Below are positions 29,371 through 39,870 of a DNA stretch of 64,000 nucleotides, one piece after another. This DNA is from Syngnathus acus. Lineage: Eukaryota; Chordata; Actinopteri; Syngnathiformes; Syngnathidae. The DNA lies in contig NC_051099.1 of the NCBI RefSeq assembly GCF_901709675.1, positions 310,001-374,000 of the forward strand. The letters are read 5' to 3'. Made by a program: the position numbers and the translations under genes. The notes beneath the pieces were generated by a model. That model searched no databases, was not told where the DNA came from, and saw nothing but the letters and a program-made list of their open reading frames with translations. Within the stretch, counting starts at the first letter, position 1. Each line of letters opens with the position of its first letter.

Positions 29371-30116
29371 TTAGGCCAGCGTCTTGCTGTGCTTGTTCAC
29401 CAGCACGATATCGATGGCCCGCGCCTTCATCTCGCGCGCCATCTGGCACCAAACGCACGCCGTGCAGAAAGTGGCGCACACGCAATCGTTGAACATGGAG
29501 CCCTGACAAAAGAAAAGAAAAGAAAAGAAAAGAAAAGAAAAGAAAAGAAAAGAAAAGAAAAGAAAAGAAAAGAAAAGAAAAGATGATTTTTGCAAACAAA
29601 AGGTTGCCTATGTGTGCTGACGCCGTCTTACCCGTATGCCGTACAACTGGCGCATGGACACCCTGGTGGACATGGTGACAGGAGGCACTATCGGGCTGAC
29701 CAGATAGTCCACCAGGGGGAGGCAGAGGCACTCGCCGTACTTCTTGGCCGTCATGCATGCGAAGCAAGGTAAGCACCAGCACCCGCAGCAGCCTTCCTTG
29801 CAGCCAGCAACACAACACACAAACAAACAAACAAACAAACAAACACATAGTCCACGTGACAAGGACGTCATCGGGGCTGGAGTGGCCATTGGGCCCATGC
29901 CATGTGCCAGGACTGATATCATTTGTATTGTTGTGCCAGTCCAGCCCCGGACATCACTGTACATTGTCAAAAGCAATGACAAGAAAAAAAGAAAAGAATC
30001 GGTCTCCTACACATGGGTACGTCGTTGCAGCAGTCGCAGATGCGGCTGCCCCACTCGTTGGATTCTTGGTGAACCATAACAGGCTGCGGCTGCTTGAAAA
30101 CCATCTTGGACGTCAT
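29371..30116 (-). CDS. PLAC8 / ponzr family cysteine-rich protein
   Basis: Three exons on the minus strand: 30116-30021 (32 codons), 29796-29632 (55 codons) and 29502-29371 (43 codons plus stop). All junctions are phase 0, giving 130 residues. The cysteine-rich core includes CCGCWCLPC in exon 2, then KKYGECLCLPLV, and in exon 3 CVWCQMAREMK, all diagnostic of the PLAC8 family (cornifelin, PLAC8L1 and the fish ponzr proteins). IPPVTMS-like and YGIRG-like segments make ponzr the closest type I recall. The start at 30116 was chosen because MTSKMVFKQPQPVMVHQESNEW has the family's N-terminal spacing; an ATG 16 codons upstream (30164) is in frame. The function of the family is unsettled; zebrafish ponzr1 is linked to kidney development. 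Intron 2 holds an AAAAG array right against the acceptor. Confidence 0.88.
29507..29582. repeat. AAAAG pentanucleotide array in ponzr-like intron 2
   Basis: About 15 units. On the transcript it is a CTTTT array ending four bases before the exon 3 acceptor AG at 29503-29504, so it forms the polypyrimidine tract of that splice site. Confidence 0.9.
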
Positions 30117-31072
30117 GTCAGCTTCTGGATGATGGGCAACACGTGAGATGATGACACATGACAAAATGAGCCCGTGACATTTGCAATGGCAATGGGTAAC
30201 AATATCTACTTGGGTGTGAAGAGAAACACAATGGGAGAAGAAACCGGGGCACTATTTTGGATTGGATATGGTTGAGAGAAACTTGTTAGATATAAAAGTA
30301 GGATTGCTAGCTAGAATCTAGACAAAAAAGAGAAACCATTTTTGTTTATCATCAACACATTCTGAAACTACTAAAGCAAGCAGTCTTTTTTTTTTTTTTT
30401 TTTTTTTTTTTCTGTTGACATTTCGTTTCAGATTTTTTTAGTTCTTATATCTTTTTTCTTTAAAAAAAAGACATCATGAATTCGAAAAATATCACGTTAA
30501 AGATTGAATTTGACAAGAAAAAAAAGAACATTTGCCCACATTTCTATCACACAAAAAGCCTCACAAAGCAGAGGAATGTCATTTTTTTTTTTTTTTCTTC
30601 AATCCGGCCTGCCTGATGTGCTTCTATTCCAACAGATGAAGTTTGAAAAAGGTGAGTTTGTGAAATCCAACATATACAACATCAATAAAATACAAGCGAG
30701 CGTTGTGTTACCTGAGTATGGGACGCGTCAGGGAAGAAAAGCCAACGTCTTGTCAGAGTGCAAGCAGCTCAAGGAATAAAAGCTGAGAGAAGCAGCCGGA
30801 CTGACCTGCCGGGCCTGTTGCCGAGCACCTAGTAATGAATGGTGTGCTTCGGAAAAAGGGTGTGACAACTTTCGATGGCAATTTTTGTGTCTGAAAGAAT
30901 CTCAATTTTTTGGAATATTTCTGTACAAGAAAATATTTGGGGAATTTCTAAACAACCATGTAGTTCATTGTGCCTTAGACTGTTTTTGTAAAGTTACTGG
31001 ACTTGGTGCAAAAACTGTGTAGTGAATTTTGTCTGAAAATTTGGCACTAAAATGATTTAGTGCAGTTGGTAA

Positions 31073-31144
<72 letters not shown>

Positions 31145-31146
31145 AA
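31073..31146. repeat. GAAA tetranucleotide array
   Basis: About 18 units of AAAG/GAAA. A minus-strand frame of repeated Phe-Leu-Ser residues crosses it and is an artefact. Confidence 0.92.
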
Positions 31147-31557
31147 AACATTTGAAATAGGTGCATCAGGTTAGTAATACGTTGCACGCTTTTCTGGATC
31201 ATAACGCCAATTATGTCACGATTAGTCTGTGTAAACTGGAAAAAGTCATGTCCATTGGGTTGATAAGCTGTAACCTCTCGGTCCACGTCGTTCCTTTATT
31301 TGCTTTCTCGGGTCAGCAGGTTTGTCCACGAGGCGGTTTTGGGCCGGTGGATCCTCATCTGGGTCAAAGGTGCGGAGAGCCAGAGGGATGGAGGGAGGAG
31401 TCAAAAGATAAGTCAAGTGACAAAGCTTTCCAACGCAGAAGAAGAGACGTGCATCTCCCACTGAACATTAGGTCCAAATCCATGCTCCCGTCCGTCACTA
31501 TTCTCAGTCTCATTGATATGTACAGTAAATGCTTCCAACTTGCCTTTTTGTCTGCAG

Positions 31558-31713
31558 GCCAAGATGGAGGGCAGCGCCGGCACGGAAAGCGAGCGGGTCG
31601 GATTCCCCCCGGAGGAGCACAGGGGGGCCACTGACCCTATCCTGACGGCAGCCCGGCTTCTGCGCGGAACCTACCACCTGGACCTACGCACGGGGGACAG
31701 AAAGGCCCAAGAG
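31558..31713 (+). CDS. Candidate single exon of unknown product
   Basis: Fifty-two codons, phase 0 at both ends, between a good acceptor (TTTTTGTCTGCAG) and a GT donor after GCCCAAGAG. The frame includes MEGSAGTESERVG and RLLRGTYHLDLRTGD, which has a normal amino-acid mix. I do not recognise it and could not find a phase-compatible partner exon nearby. It could be a real exon, a decayed exon or chance. Confidence 0.25.
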
Positions 31714-31853
31714 GTCAGACAGCATCCCCACAGCGTCACTGGCGTAACTGCGAGGACCGTACGGAGACGATGCAGACGCTTCAAAACGCCTCAATTGGCG
31801 CCCATCGATGAGATGTAGTCGGCGCACGTGGCGCCCCTGTCTTAGCTTGGGCT

Positions 31854-31894
<41 letters not shown>

Positions 31895-32320
31895 TTGGCT
31901 ATGCTGTGCTCGTTCAGAAATCATTTTCCAGCGTTTTCTATTATTTGTCTCCAATCATGTTGCGTGTTATTTACAACCAGGTACGGTACGCTGTCTCACA
32001 TATAAATGTGTATTTCAATATTGAAAAAGGTTGATAAATGACGACAAAAGTCATTTTAGAAATAGCTTTTTATACCAAACAAATGCCAAGAAGTATTCAG
32101 GAATGATGTTAAATATACATCATTGCAAGATACATGGTTAATCCAGCCTGTTTTAGGTGCACACCCAATTAACCCTTAGATGTGTCAAAAAGGACCCAGT
32201 GAGGTTGTATTTTCAAAATATCGTCCTAATAAAAAGATGTTATCTTTTTCACACACGCACAATGAATGTTCACATTTTCCTATGACTGTTCTAGGTCATT
32301 AGGTCTTTTTCAAAATAAAA

Positions 32321-33833
32321 TAGTGATGGGTCAGGCGACACCGATGCGTCGGCGCACGTGTTGAGCTCACAGGGCGTGTTGGTCCTTGCGCGTATCGCTT
32401 TAAAAAAGTCACGTGACCGAACGAGCAGCAGCAGGACAGTCTGTCAAGGAAGCGCGCCAAAGCTCTGTTCTAGTGTTGGCTTGTGAGTGAACGATGGGTT
32501 CAAAAGAACGACTCTTTTCAGTGAACGAGAGTGAACGAATCACTTCCTAAAGTGATTAGTTACGTCATTTTCTTCTTCGTTTTGTTTTACGGCGAGGTGG
32601 CACCAGCTTCAATGCGCATTACCGACACCTACTGGTTGAAGTCATATGAACTGAAAAAAGAACGAATCACTTTAGGAAGTGATTCGCTCACTAACCCGAA
32701 CCCTTGTATTTAGATTCGCCAATCAAAACGTTTTTTTAATAAACATTTATGTTAAAACTTGTCTGGTGTTTTATTCCTTGTTTTGGCCTTATATTGGCCA
32801 ATTAAAACATAAAAATCAGACATTTGGTTAACTGCTTTATATGACAATATGTGTCCTCATGGACACTTCAATAGGCACACTACCCGAGGTTAGAAAATAA
32901 ATAAATAAATAAAGGGTTAATTGCATAATAAAAGCACGCGCAAAATGGAAAAAAATAAGATATTCTAACCGGAGATTGACCCGATTTTCACATGGTCCTT
33001 GTTTACATTTTGCATTTGACACTGACAGCTGTCAAGTGCCACGTTAGGGCTCTTCTTGTGTAAGTTTTATTTGTTACGGGTTTTCTTTTGTAAGTTTAAC
33101 TTTGGGTACTTCGAAAGTGTCATTTTAAATTGTACTTTGCTAGGTGTTCGTGTACACCATGTGTTGTGATACAAAACCCTAACTCTAACCCTAACCCTTG
33201 CTCTAACTTTAAACTTAACCCTAGCTCTAACACGAGCTCGAAGGAAGTGTATGGTTATATGGGCCAGCACACGAGCAACTGTGTTGCAAATTTTCTATGA
33301 TAAAATAGTGTTAGTGGCACTGAGATTCGAACCCGGATCGCTGGGGTGAGAGCCCGGAGCACTAACCACTATACCCTATGGAAGAGGCGCTCATACGGCA
33401 TGGCTTTATGGAGCAGCTCACAAGCGAATAGTAATAGATCACAGCAGATGTCATCACATCTGCGTCCAAAAAACGCAACAGGCTTACTTTTAAGACATTG
33501 GAAAAACTTGTTTTATAAAAAATTGTAAAACACAAATCCCAGTGCACAAGCATCCTCTTATTGATTGAGTGTAACAAAGAAATAAAATATATTTTAAATT
33601 TAAATATAGATATTCTTTTACAATATAATATATAATTGAAAATGTTAACTTTATAATTACTTCAATGAATTAATGTATATACTAGGTCATCAAATCAGTG
33701 TCAGTTGAGTCTGTCAACTACGATGCCTGTAGTATTTTTAATGTCCAGCGGGTGTCAGCAGTCAGCGACACAGTGTCAATACAGTTTGCCAATGTGGCGG
33801 GACGACACACGACGCCTCACGGACCCATCACTA
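32321..33833. mobile_element. hAT-like non-autonomous element (1,513 bp)
   Basis: The termini are TAGTGATGGGTC on the left and GACCCATCACTA on the right. The flanking 8 bp are AAATAAAA (32313-32320) and AAATAAAG (33834-33841), a 7-of-8 match expected for an 8-bp hAT target duplication. No transposase frame is evident. Inside are an exact 21-bp inverted repeat (32537-32557 and 32665-32685), a GTTAGGG-like degenerate region near 33178-33230, and a tRNA-Glu-like sequence at 33316-33381. Confidence 0.75.
33316..33381 (-). pseudogene. tRNA-Glu-like sequence
   Basis: The minus strand reads GGGTATAGTGGTTAGTG, then GGGCTCTCACCCC (anticodon loop with CTC), then CCGGGTTCGAATCTCAG with a box B core. 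This matches the D, anticodon and T arms of tRNA-Glu. I found no acceptor stem pairing, so it is a tRNA-derived remnant such as a SINE head or pseudogene rather than a working tRNA. Confidence 0.55.
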
Positions 33834-34331
33834 AAATAAAGATATTTCAAACATCAAATCATTGTTGTGTGGTCCTGGATATAATACCTAATAAGTGAAT
33901 GACTCTACCAAAATGACAGCATTAAAAATACAGTGATTCTAATATGGGTCGTTTATGACCCACTTAGTGCAGGGTTAAAATGAGTAGGTCATCCAAGTGT
34001 CACCCTACACCACCAGCAACTGCTCCACATCAAGGCTTTTACAATGATCATTTCTTTTTAGAAAGAAGTGAAAAAGGACACCAGGTTACAATTTGGTTTT
34101 GTTTTTTATTTGTCAAAAAAGCTCCTTTACAGTGCCAAGACGCCCAACCTGTAAAGCTAGCTGACATGTAAAATACCCTTAGCAATACATTAGAATCAAA
34201 ACAGGTACCAAAAAGTACAGTCAAATTACACTTCCTTTCAATGGAAATGTTGGGGGGGGAGGGACAAAAAAAACTGGAAGAAAAAAAAAAACACTGAAGG
34301 GAAAAGTAAAACCTAAAAAATGAAAGCATAC

Positions 34332-34336
<5 letters not shown>

Positions 34337-34365
<29 letters not shown>
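34337..34365. repeat. A-run of 29 in the hnrnpab 3' UTR region
   Basis: A pure A-run on the plus strand, which is a U-run in the hnrnpab transcript, between the stop codon and the likely polyadenylation signal. Confidence 0.9.
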
Positions 34366-34549
34366 CATGGAAAAGTTTCATTTCTGATGTTTTCTGTACA
34401 AATGGTCTTCTGTCATAAAAGGAGTCGCCACCGCCGCCGCCGCGTTGGTTTGTTTCTTGCTGGATTCTGAGGAGCAAAAGAACAAGCCCGTAAGTGGGTT
34501 AGCCGCGTTCCAGAGGACAGCGGATGACGTACCTGCCGCGTTGCGCGCA

Positions 34550-36146
34550 TCAGTATGGCTTGTAGGTGCTCTGGTGGCCCCGTCGAGGAGCCTTGCCGTA
34601 ACTGGCGCTGCCCTGGCCTGTCGGCGACCGCACGCACGCACGCAAAATGTTTGTGGACGCGTCAAGTAGGATTGGGAGCAATTGGGCCGTACGTACTGTA
34701 GTCGTATCCGGGATATCCGTAGTAGCCTCCGGAGGGGTAGTCGTAGCCCCCGTAGCCGCCGTAGCTGCCGTAGCCTTGGCCGCCGTAGCCTTGACCGCCG
34801 TATCCCTGCTGATAGTAGCTTCCATAGCCGCCCTGGTTCCAGCCCTGGCTCTGGCCTGCAAAGTCACCCACCATCAAGCACTTTGTGCTAGCACTTTTGT
34901 TTGTTTGGCTGGCTGGCTGGCTGCTTCATATGACCCACCTCCGCGTCCTCCTCGGCCCCCTCGGCCACCGTAGCCGCCGCCGCCGCCGCCACGTCCTCCG
35001 CCGTATTGCTGCTGCTGTTGCTGCTGGTACACTTCCTTGGGTTGGGCGATCTTCAACTCACACTGTCGAGGCAAGCGGAACGTTCAAACACCCACGTGCT
35101 TGACAGTCTTGGCCGACAAAGCGACTGACCCTGCCGCCCTCGATGTTGTGGAACTTCTTTTCCAAGCACTTCTTGACGCTGGCTTCATCTTTGTACGTGA
35201 TAAAGATGAAGCCCCTCCTCTTCTTCGACTTGGGGTCCAGGGGGAGCTCAATGGTTTCGATCTGAAAGATGCCAACACGCAAGCTCGGGTCTGAATTTTC
35301 AAACGTCAGTTGTTGCAATACCATTTCATCAACAAAAAAATCGGTTAAATGGAAAGTGACAATTTCCTGGCCAATCCGTTCTTGAATTGCATTAAAAAAA
35401 AAAAAAAAAAAAAGTCCACACGCCTCACCTCTCCAAAGGCCCCAAAGTGCGCCCTTATGCTCTCCTCAGTGGCTTCTGGATTCAAGCCGCCCACAAAGAT
35501 CTTCTTGACGGCCTCCTTCTTCATGGCCAGGGCCCGCTTGGGGTCGATCTGGCGGCCGTCCAGTTTGTGCTGGCTCTGCTCCAGCACCTGCAAAGCACAC
35601 CCGGTCGGACGGGCCGTCGGTCAGCGGCGAGTTGGGCGCCTTACATTTCTGCTCGCGCTCCCCACCTTGTCCACGCTGGCCGGGTCCTTGAAGAGCACAA
35701 AGCCAAAGCCGCGGGAGCGCCCGCTGGCCGTGTCGATTTTGATGGTGCAGTCCGACACCTCGCCAAACTTGCTGAAATAGTCCTTGAGGTCTTTCTTGTT
35801 GGTCTCCCAGCTCAGGCCACCCACAAACATTTTGCTGGAGAAGAGAGGAGCAACGCTTGCTAATCTTATTCAGGATTTGCACATGGAAAAATACATGACA
35901 AGAAAATGCTGAAGAAAAAAAAAAGAATGCAGCTTTCCCATTTTTTGCAAAAAAAAAAAATGAAGTAAGACAAATGGACATTCACCCGGCATCCTCTTCG
36001 CCTTTGCTGGCGTCAATTTTGCCGCCGTCTGCCTGGCTGTCATCGTCAGCCATAAACTCGGCTTCGGCGGCGTCGTTCTGGTCCTCGTCGCCCTCGTTGC
36101 CGTTCTGCTCTGAAGTCTCCATGAGCAGAATGTCAGAGTCGGCCAT
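34550..36146 (-). CDS. hnrnpab: Heterogeneous nuclear ribonucleoprotein A/B
   Basis: Seven coding exons on the minus strand: 36146-35986, 35834-35666, 35587-35429, 35261-35130, 35062-34939, 34855-34697 and 34617-34550. They total 972 bases, 323 residues. An acidic N-terminus (about 1-54) is followed by RRM1 ([14 protein letters not shown]; about 56-130) and RRM2 ([14 protein letters not shown]; about 140-215). Then come a Gln run, RGG repeats and a Gly/Tyr-rich tail ending GHQSTYKPY, as in vertebrate HNRNPAB. The 159-nt exon at 34855-34697 corresponds to the tail exon that is alternatively spliced in mammals. The protein binds pre-mRNA and single-stranded DNA and shuttles between nucleus and cytoplasm. 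A non-coding first exon probably ends at the GTAAGA donor at 37096-37091 and splices to an acceptor just before the ATG. AATAAA on the minus strand near 34103 could end the transcript. The human gene is at 5q35. Confidence 0.96.
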
Positions 36147-37339
36147 CGTGAGGGTGGATTGCTAACCTGATATGAGATTTGGGGCGGTGCAGAACCAGAT
36201 TTTTTTTAGTCGAACGGGGCCCCATTCAAGCCATTTACTCTTAAGGCCGTTGTGCCAAGATGAGTTAGAAATGATCATTTCATTGTTTTGAGTCAAGATT
36301 TTAGTCGTACTCAAAAGAAGCATGTCTGTGGCGGCGGGCGGGTCAGCAACCAAAGGAGATGGATGGAGAATAGTGCAGGTTTTTAAATTCATCGCATACA
36401 AGAATAACTAGGAGGCTAAATGTCAACATTTGCAAGTATTTTAACGAACATTCCTTCCAAATAATGGAACCCACCCCCAAGGTTTGAAATCAAGGTTGAA
36501 CCATTTTATAATGAGCGACGAATTCTAAGATGAAGCATATTTGAACTTTCTCGCGTTGGAAGGACTTCAAAGATTATAAAGCGTGCTTTAAAGTTGAGCC
36601 CTAACTGACTTGAATGAATAACAGTGGGGGGCGCTTCCCATTCAAACAAACGCACGCACGCACGCTTGCTTTCCACACAGACAGAAACATGCACAATCAT
36701 TTCCTTTTGCTGCCGGACCTGCATTGGATTTGGAATTGCAATGGAGGTTTTGTCAAAGAAAGTCGGACGAGCGTGTTTTCCATCCACCAAGCAACAAATG
36801 TTTGGCAACAATAAGACGGCTAGTCGGACGGAGGGCAACGAACCGCGCTCGGGGAAAGTAGCAAGGCCCCGGCTAGCATTCGACCCCCGTAAGTAAGACT
36901 ACACATGACATACGTCGCACGGGAATCAAGTTAAGTCACAACAACGACGATCGAGATGTGCAATTCAAGTGGAAATTCTCGGCGGCAGGCAGGCAGGCAG
37001 GCAGGCAGCCGTGCTAACCATTCATTCGCCATACGCAACATGAGCTTGGATGTATAGCGCCACTGTTAGCCTAGCTAGCCGATAGCATTGTCTTACCGCT
37101 CCAAAAAATGCACAATTCAGCTGAAATCGGAGGGTAGACCAGAACGCGAATAGCGGCATACGGGCTCCGACTGTTACGACCAAGCCCTTAAACACACACA
37201 AATACGCAATTGTCTTACTTTAAGAAAGGGGGGAAACGAGGGAGACGCCGGATCTCAGCTCAAAATGGACACTCCAAATTCGCCGCTAACTCGTGGCTCT
37301 TTATATACAACCGGATGTGACCAAGCTCCACTGCGCGTT

Positions 37340-37434
37340 CCAATAACGAGGCTCCCGATTGGGCAGAAGAATGGCGCGCGCGAATAAGGGCGCCGCTCCA
37401 TTGGCCTGACGGCAGCCGTGGACCTGTGACGTCA
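37340..37434 (-). promoter_or_regulatory. hnrnpab promoter with CCAAT boxes and a CRE
   Basis: CCAAT occurs at 37340-37344 on the plus strand and at 37358-37362 and 37400-37404 on the minus strand. A perfect TGACGTCA lies at 37427-37434. The stretch is GC-rich and sits about 250 bp upstream of the putative non-coding first exon. NF-Y and CREB/ATF are the expected binders by consensus only. Confidence 0.5.
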
Positions 37435-38306
37435 AGGCGGCGACAGAATGGCCTTCCTGTAGGATTGCCAATTTGCCTATTTGCCATGTCCTGTAGTGTG
37501 CGCGTGTGCGTAGAAAGCCGTTAGCATTCCATAGTAGCTGATCGAGTTACTTGTTGCGGTTCTGTCTGGTAGTAGTATGCCAAACTAGTTCCATGTGTGA
37601 CAACGACCATAAAACAGCGCGGATGGATTTGGAGCAATTCAAAGGATCAACTAGTTCCCAAAGCTTACTTGGTAGCTTCGCCTCTTGCAACCCCAGTAAC
37701 TGCGTCCAATTGCAACCGGTGGCACAATTGCAAAAGCACCGTTGTTTACTTCTGAAAAGTATTTATTGGATTCAGAAGACAACATCTACAACACATACAG
37801 GACCAGAAATACAATGCCGGAAAGACCAGATGGAATTCGAGGATCAACTCTTGCAATCGTACAAAGTTGTTGAAAATATGGCACGATTTTAAACTTGATG
37901 GAAGCACTCCTAAAAGCCAGTCATCTCCCACCATCTAGAAACAAGGTCTTTACTTTAGCTTCTTTTCAGACAAATGAATCTAGGAGAAGTTCTTTGCTAT
38001 TCATACAGTGCAAACATGACATGACATTGTTTGCACATAAAAATGGAAGAAAAGAAAGGTCAACATTTTGAAATGGGCGCCTTTTATTTTTCACAATTGT
38101 GTTACTTTATTCAGTTACTGGAGATTAAAAATACATTTACAGTTAGAATTAGTTAAAAAGCACTTGTGTGTCAAGACGGTTAAAAAAAATCAACACCGGA
38201 AAAAAAACCTCATTTGCACAAATGGAAAATTCTGCTTTAAAGATACATAAACAGTCCTTTGACTTTTTTGGGGAAATTCTTTTCTTCTCCAGGGATACGG
38301 AAAGTT
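37435..38306. other. Interval between hnrnpab promoter and the BTG gene
   Basis: A plus-strand frame at 37551-37892 (113 codons) starts close to the hnrnpab promoter and could be a divergent transcript. It has no recognisable domain and I do not call it a gene. TTTATT at about 38087 and 38107 supplies AATAAA for the BTG gene on the minus strand. Confidence 0.35.
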
Positions 38307-39434
38307 TTAGGAGCGGGACTTGCTGACCCAGTGGTACTTATCCACGCGGGGCCCGGTGAAGGTGAACAAGGTCCGGTCGGAATAGAAACCTTTGGAGCCC
38401 GCCAGCTGCTGCGGTGAGAGAGGAGGAAGTGGGACGATTGGCGGGAAGGCGTCCCCGCCCAACGGCTTCCTCCTAGGGTAGGTGAGCCACGTCCGGGGGG
38501 CGCCGGGAGCAAACTCGCTGAACTGAGAGAGGAAGAAGTAGACAAAAACACCCAAATTCATATTCCAGGATTTCTTCCAGACTGGAAAGTCCCAAGGTAC
38601 AAATACTCCCTTATTAGTATTTCCAGGAAATTCTTTTATGATCGCATGGAAGTAGTCTTTACATGTGCTGACTTACCCGGTAGACGCTATTGGGGTTGTT
38701 AACAGTCGGGATGCTTTTGGGTTCGGCAAGGAGAGCAGAGGGGCTGCCGCCGCCGCCGCCACGGCGCTCTTCTTCCTCCTCCTCCCCGCCGCCGTCCTCA
38801 TCCGAAGAACTCTCCGAGGGCACTTCCAGGCTGGCGCGCTCCACCGCGTCGTGGACTCGCCGGGAAAACTGGCCACGGGCGTGTCGACTGCCGTCCACAA
38901 CTGAGATGGAGAAGGGGGCGCTGTGTTCGCCGTACCTGCCACAGATGTCTCCGGTTAAAAGCAGGTCACAAAGAAACAATTTCAAGCAGAGCTCAGTCAA
39001 TCAATTATCAAGCCATCAGTCATAACAAACTTCAGGCTCGGTGGATGTCAAATGGCCGGCCGCCTACCTGCACGAGACCTCGCCGGGGTCGACCCACACG
39101 GTGAGCTCCCGAGGTAGGCCCAGGTCCTCGTAGCGCACGCCGCTTCTCTCGCACACCTTCTGAAGCACCGGATCCTGTAGTTGTAAGCAGTTCATCCGCA
39201 GGCACCTGCAAAACAAAAAGGGCTGATACAAATAACTTTGAAATGACATTTCCAAGCGTACCTGTAGGCCTGGCCCTTGGCGGGCACGTCCGGGTGCCAG
39301 TGGTTCTTGTAGCTCTCAAACAAGGCCGACGTGAGCGCGGCGGCAAAGCGCTCGCGGCCGTCCTTGTCCAGGCATCCGTAGCGCTTGACCAGGCGGCCCA
39401 TGAAGAACACGCTGGCGGCAATTTCCTCCTTCAT
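38307..39434 (-). CDS. BTG/Tob family antiproliferative protein, BTG4/B9.10 type
   Basis: Four coding exons on the minus strand: 39434-39262, 39205-39068, 38935-38677 and 38522-38307, 261 residues. The APRO domain fills exons 1-2 and the start of exon 3. Box A includes YKNHWHPDVPAKGQAYRC and box B includes DLGLPRELTVWVDPGEVSCR. Downstream are a Glu run and a Gly run, then VNNPNSVYR, PRRKPLG and the ending RVDKYHWVSKS. The NNPxSVY and RVDxYHWV elements match the BTG4 / Xenopus B9.10 group rather than BTG1/2 or Tob. Members bind the CAF1/CCR4-NOT deadenylase through the APRO domain and promote mRNA decay; BTG4 does this for maternal mRNA. I leave the symbol empty because BTG4 and the fish B9.15-like paralogue cannot be told apart by eye. 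Confidence 0.9.
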
Positions 39435-39740
39435 AGCGAGCGTGGGTTCAAATCAAAGCACCTGAAAGGACAAGACTGACTCTCTGCTAAAACCAGCTAA
39501 AAACGTGTAGGGTGCTCCTACTAGTCAAGTAAAAGTCAAGGAGAGAAACAGAAACATATTTGCTGTTGGAGCTCCGCAGAAATGTCAGCTTTCTTGCCCT
39601 AAGTTAAGAAGTCAACTGCTGTCCAGAGTGGGGATGAGGATCAAGTCGACCGACACCTGTTGACGCTTCACTTAATTGGAGTAGGCGGAGAAAGTCATCT
39701 GATTGGTTCAAAACAAATGGGACATTTCCAATTTGACAAT

Positions 39741-39870
39741 ACCAATGAAAAATGGATTGGAAGTTTTTTCCAAAAAATCCAATACGATTTGAAGCATTTT
39801 ATTGGCAATGGAAAAATGGATTGGAAGTTTTTTCAAATGAATTCAATACAATTTGAGGCATTTTAATGGC
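39741..39870. repeat. 64-bp tandem duplication
   Basis: AATGGATTGGAAGTTTTTTC occurs at 39751 and again at 39815. Both copies continue through GAAGCATTTTATTGGC or GAGGCATTTTAATGGC. It lies upstream of the BTG gene. Confidence 0.8.

Larger units (their letters stand above)
30165..32168. other. Region upstream of the ponzr-like gene
   Basis: Contains a T-run of about 26 at 30386-30411, a GAAA array at 31073-31146 and a CA tract at 31859-31892. One candidate exon at 31558-31713 is listed separately. Nothing else is recognised. Confidence 0.4.
32169..33978. mobile_element. piggyBac-like element (outer), interrupted by a hAT-like element
   Basis: TTAACCCT starts at 32169 and AGGGTTAA ends at 33978. 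Reading inward from both ends, similar blocks follow: GTCAAAAAGGACCCA on the left, and GGGTCATAAACGACCCA on the reverse strand at the right. TTAA targets and CCC-starting termini indicate piggyBac. Without the inner insertion the element would be roughly 290 bp and non-coding. Terminal identity is lower than in the 5370-6083 element. Confidence 0.6.

Noticed and set aside
33178-33232. Telomere-like CCCTAA units
   Set aside because: Too few and too degenerate for an interstitial telomere; they lie within the hAT-like element. The short TTAGGG-like run at 59873-59892 is likewise too short.
33316-33381. Functional tRNA-Glu gene
   Set aside because: The acceptor stem does not pair and the T stem has a mismatch, so only a derived remnant is supported.
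34550-34867. 105-codon frame with Thr/Ala repeats ending in the hnrnpab tail
   Set aside because: Only the last 22 codons are the true final exon; the upstream part is an out-of-frame reading of the preceding exon and intron.
37551-37892. 113-codon frame divergent from hnrnpab
   Set aside because: No recognisable domain, no clear splice or polyadenylation context; a length reachable by chance.
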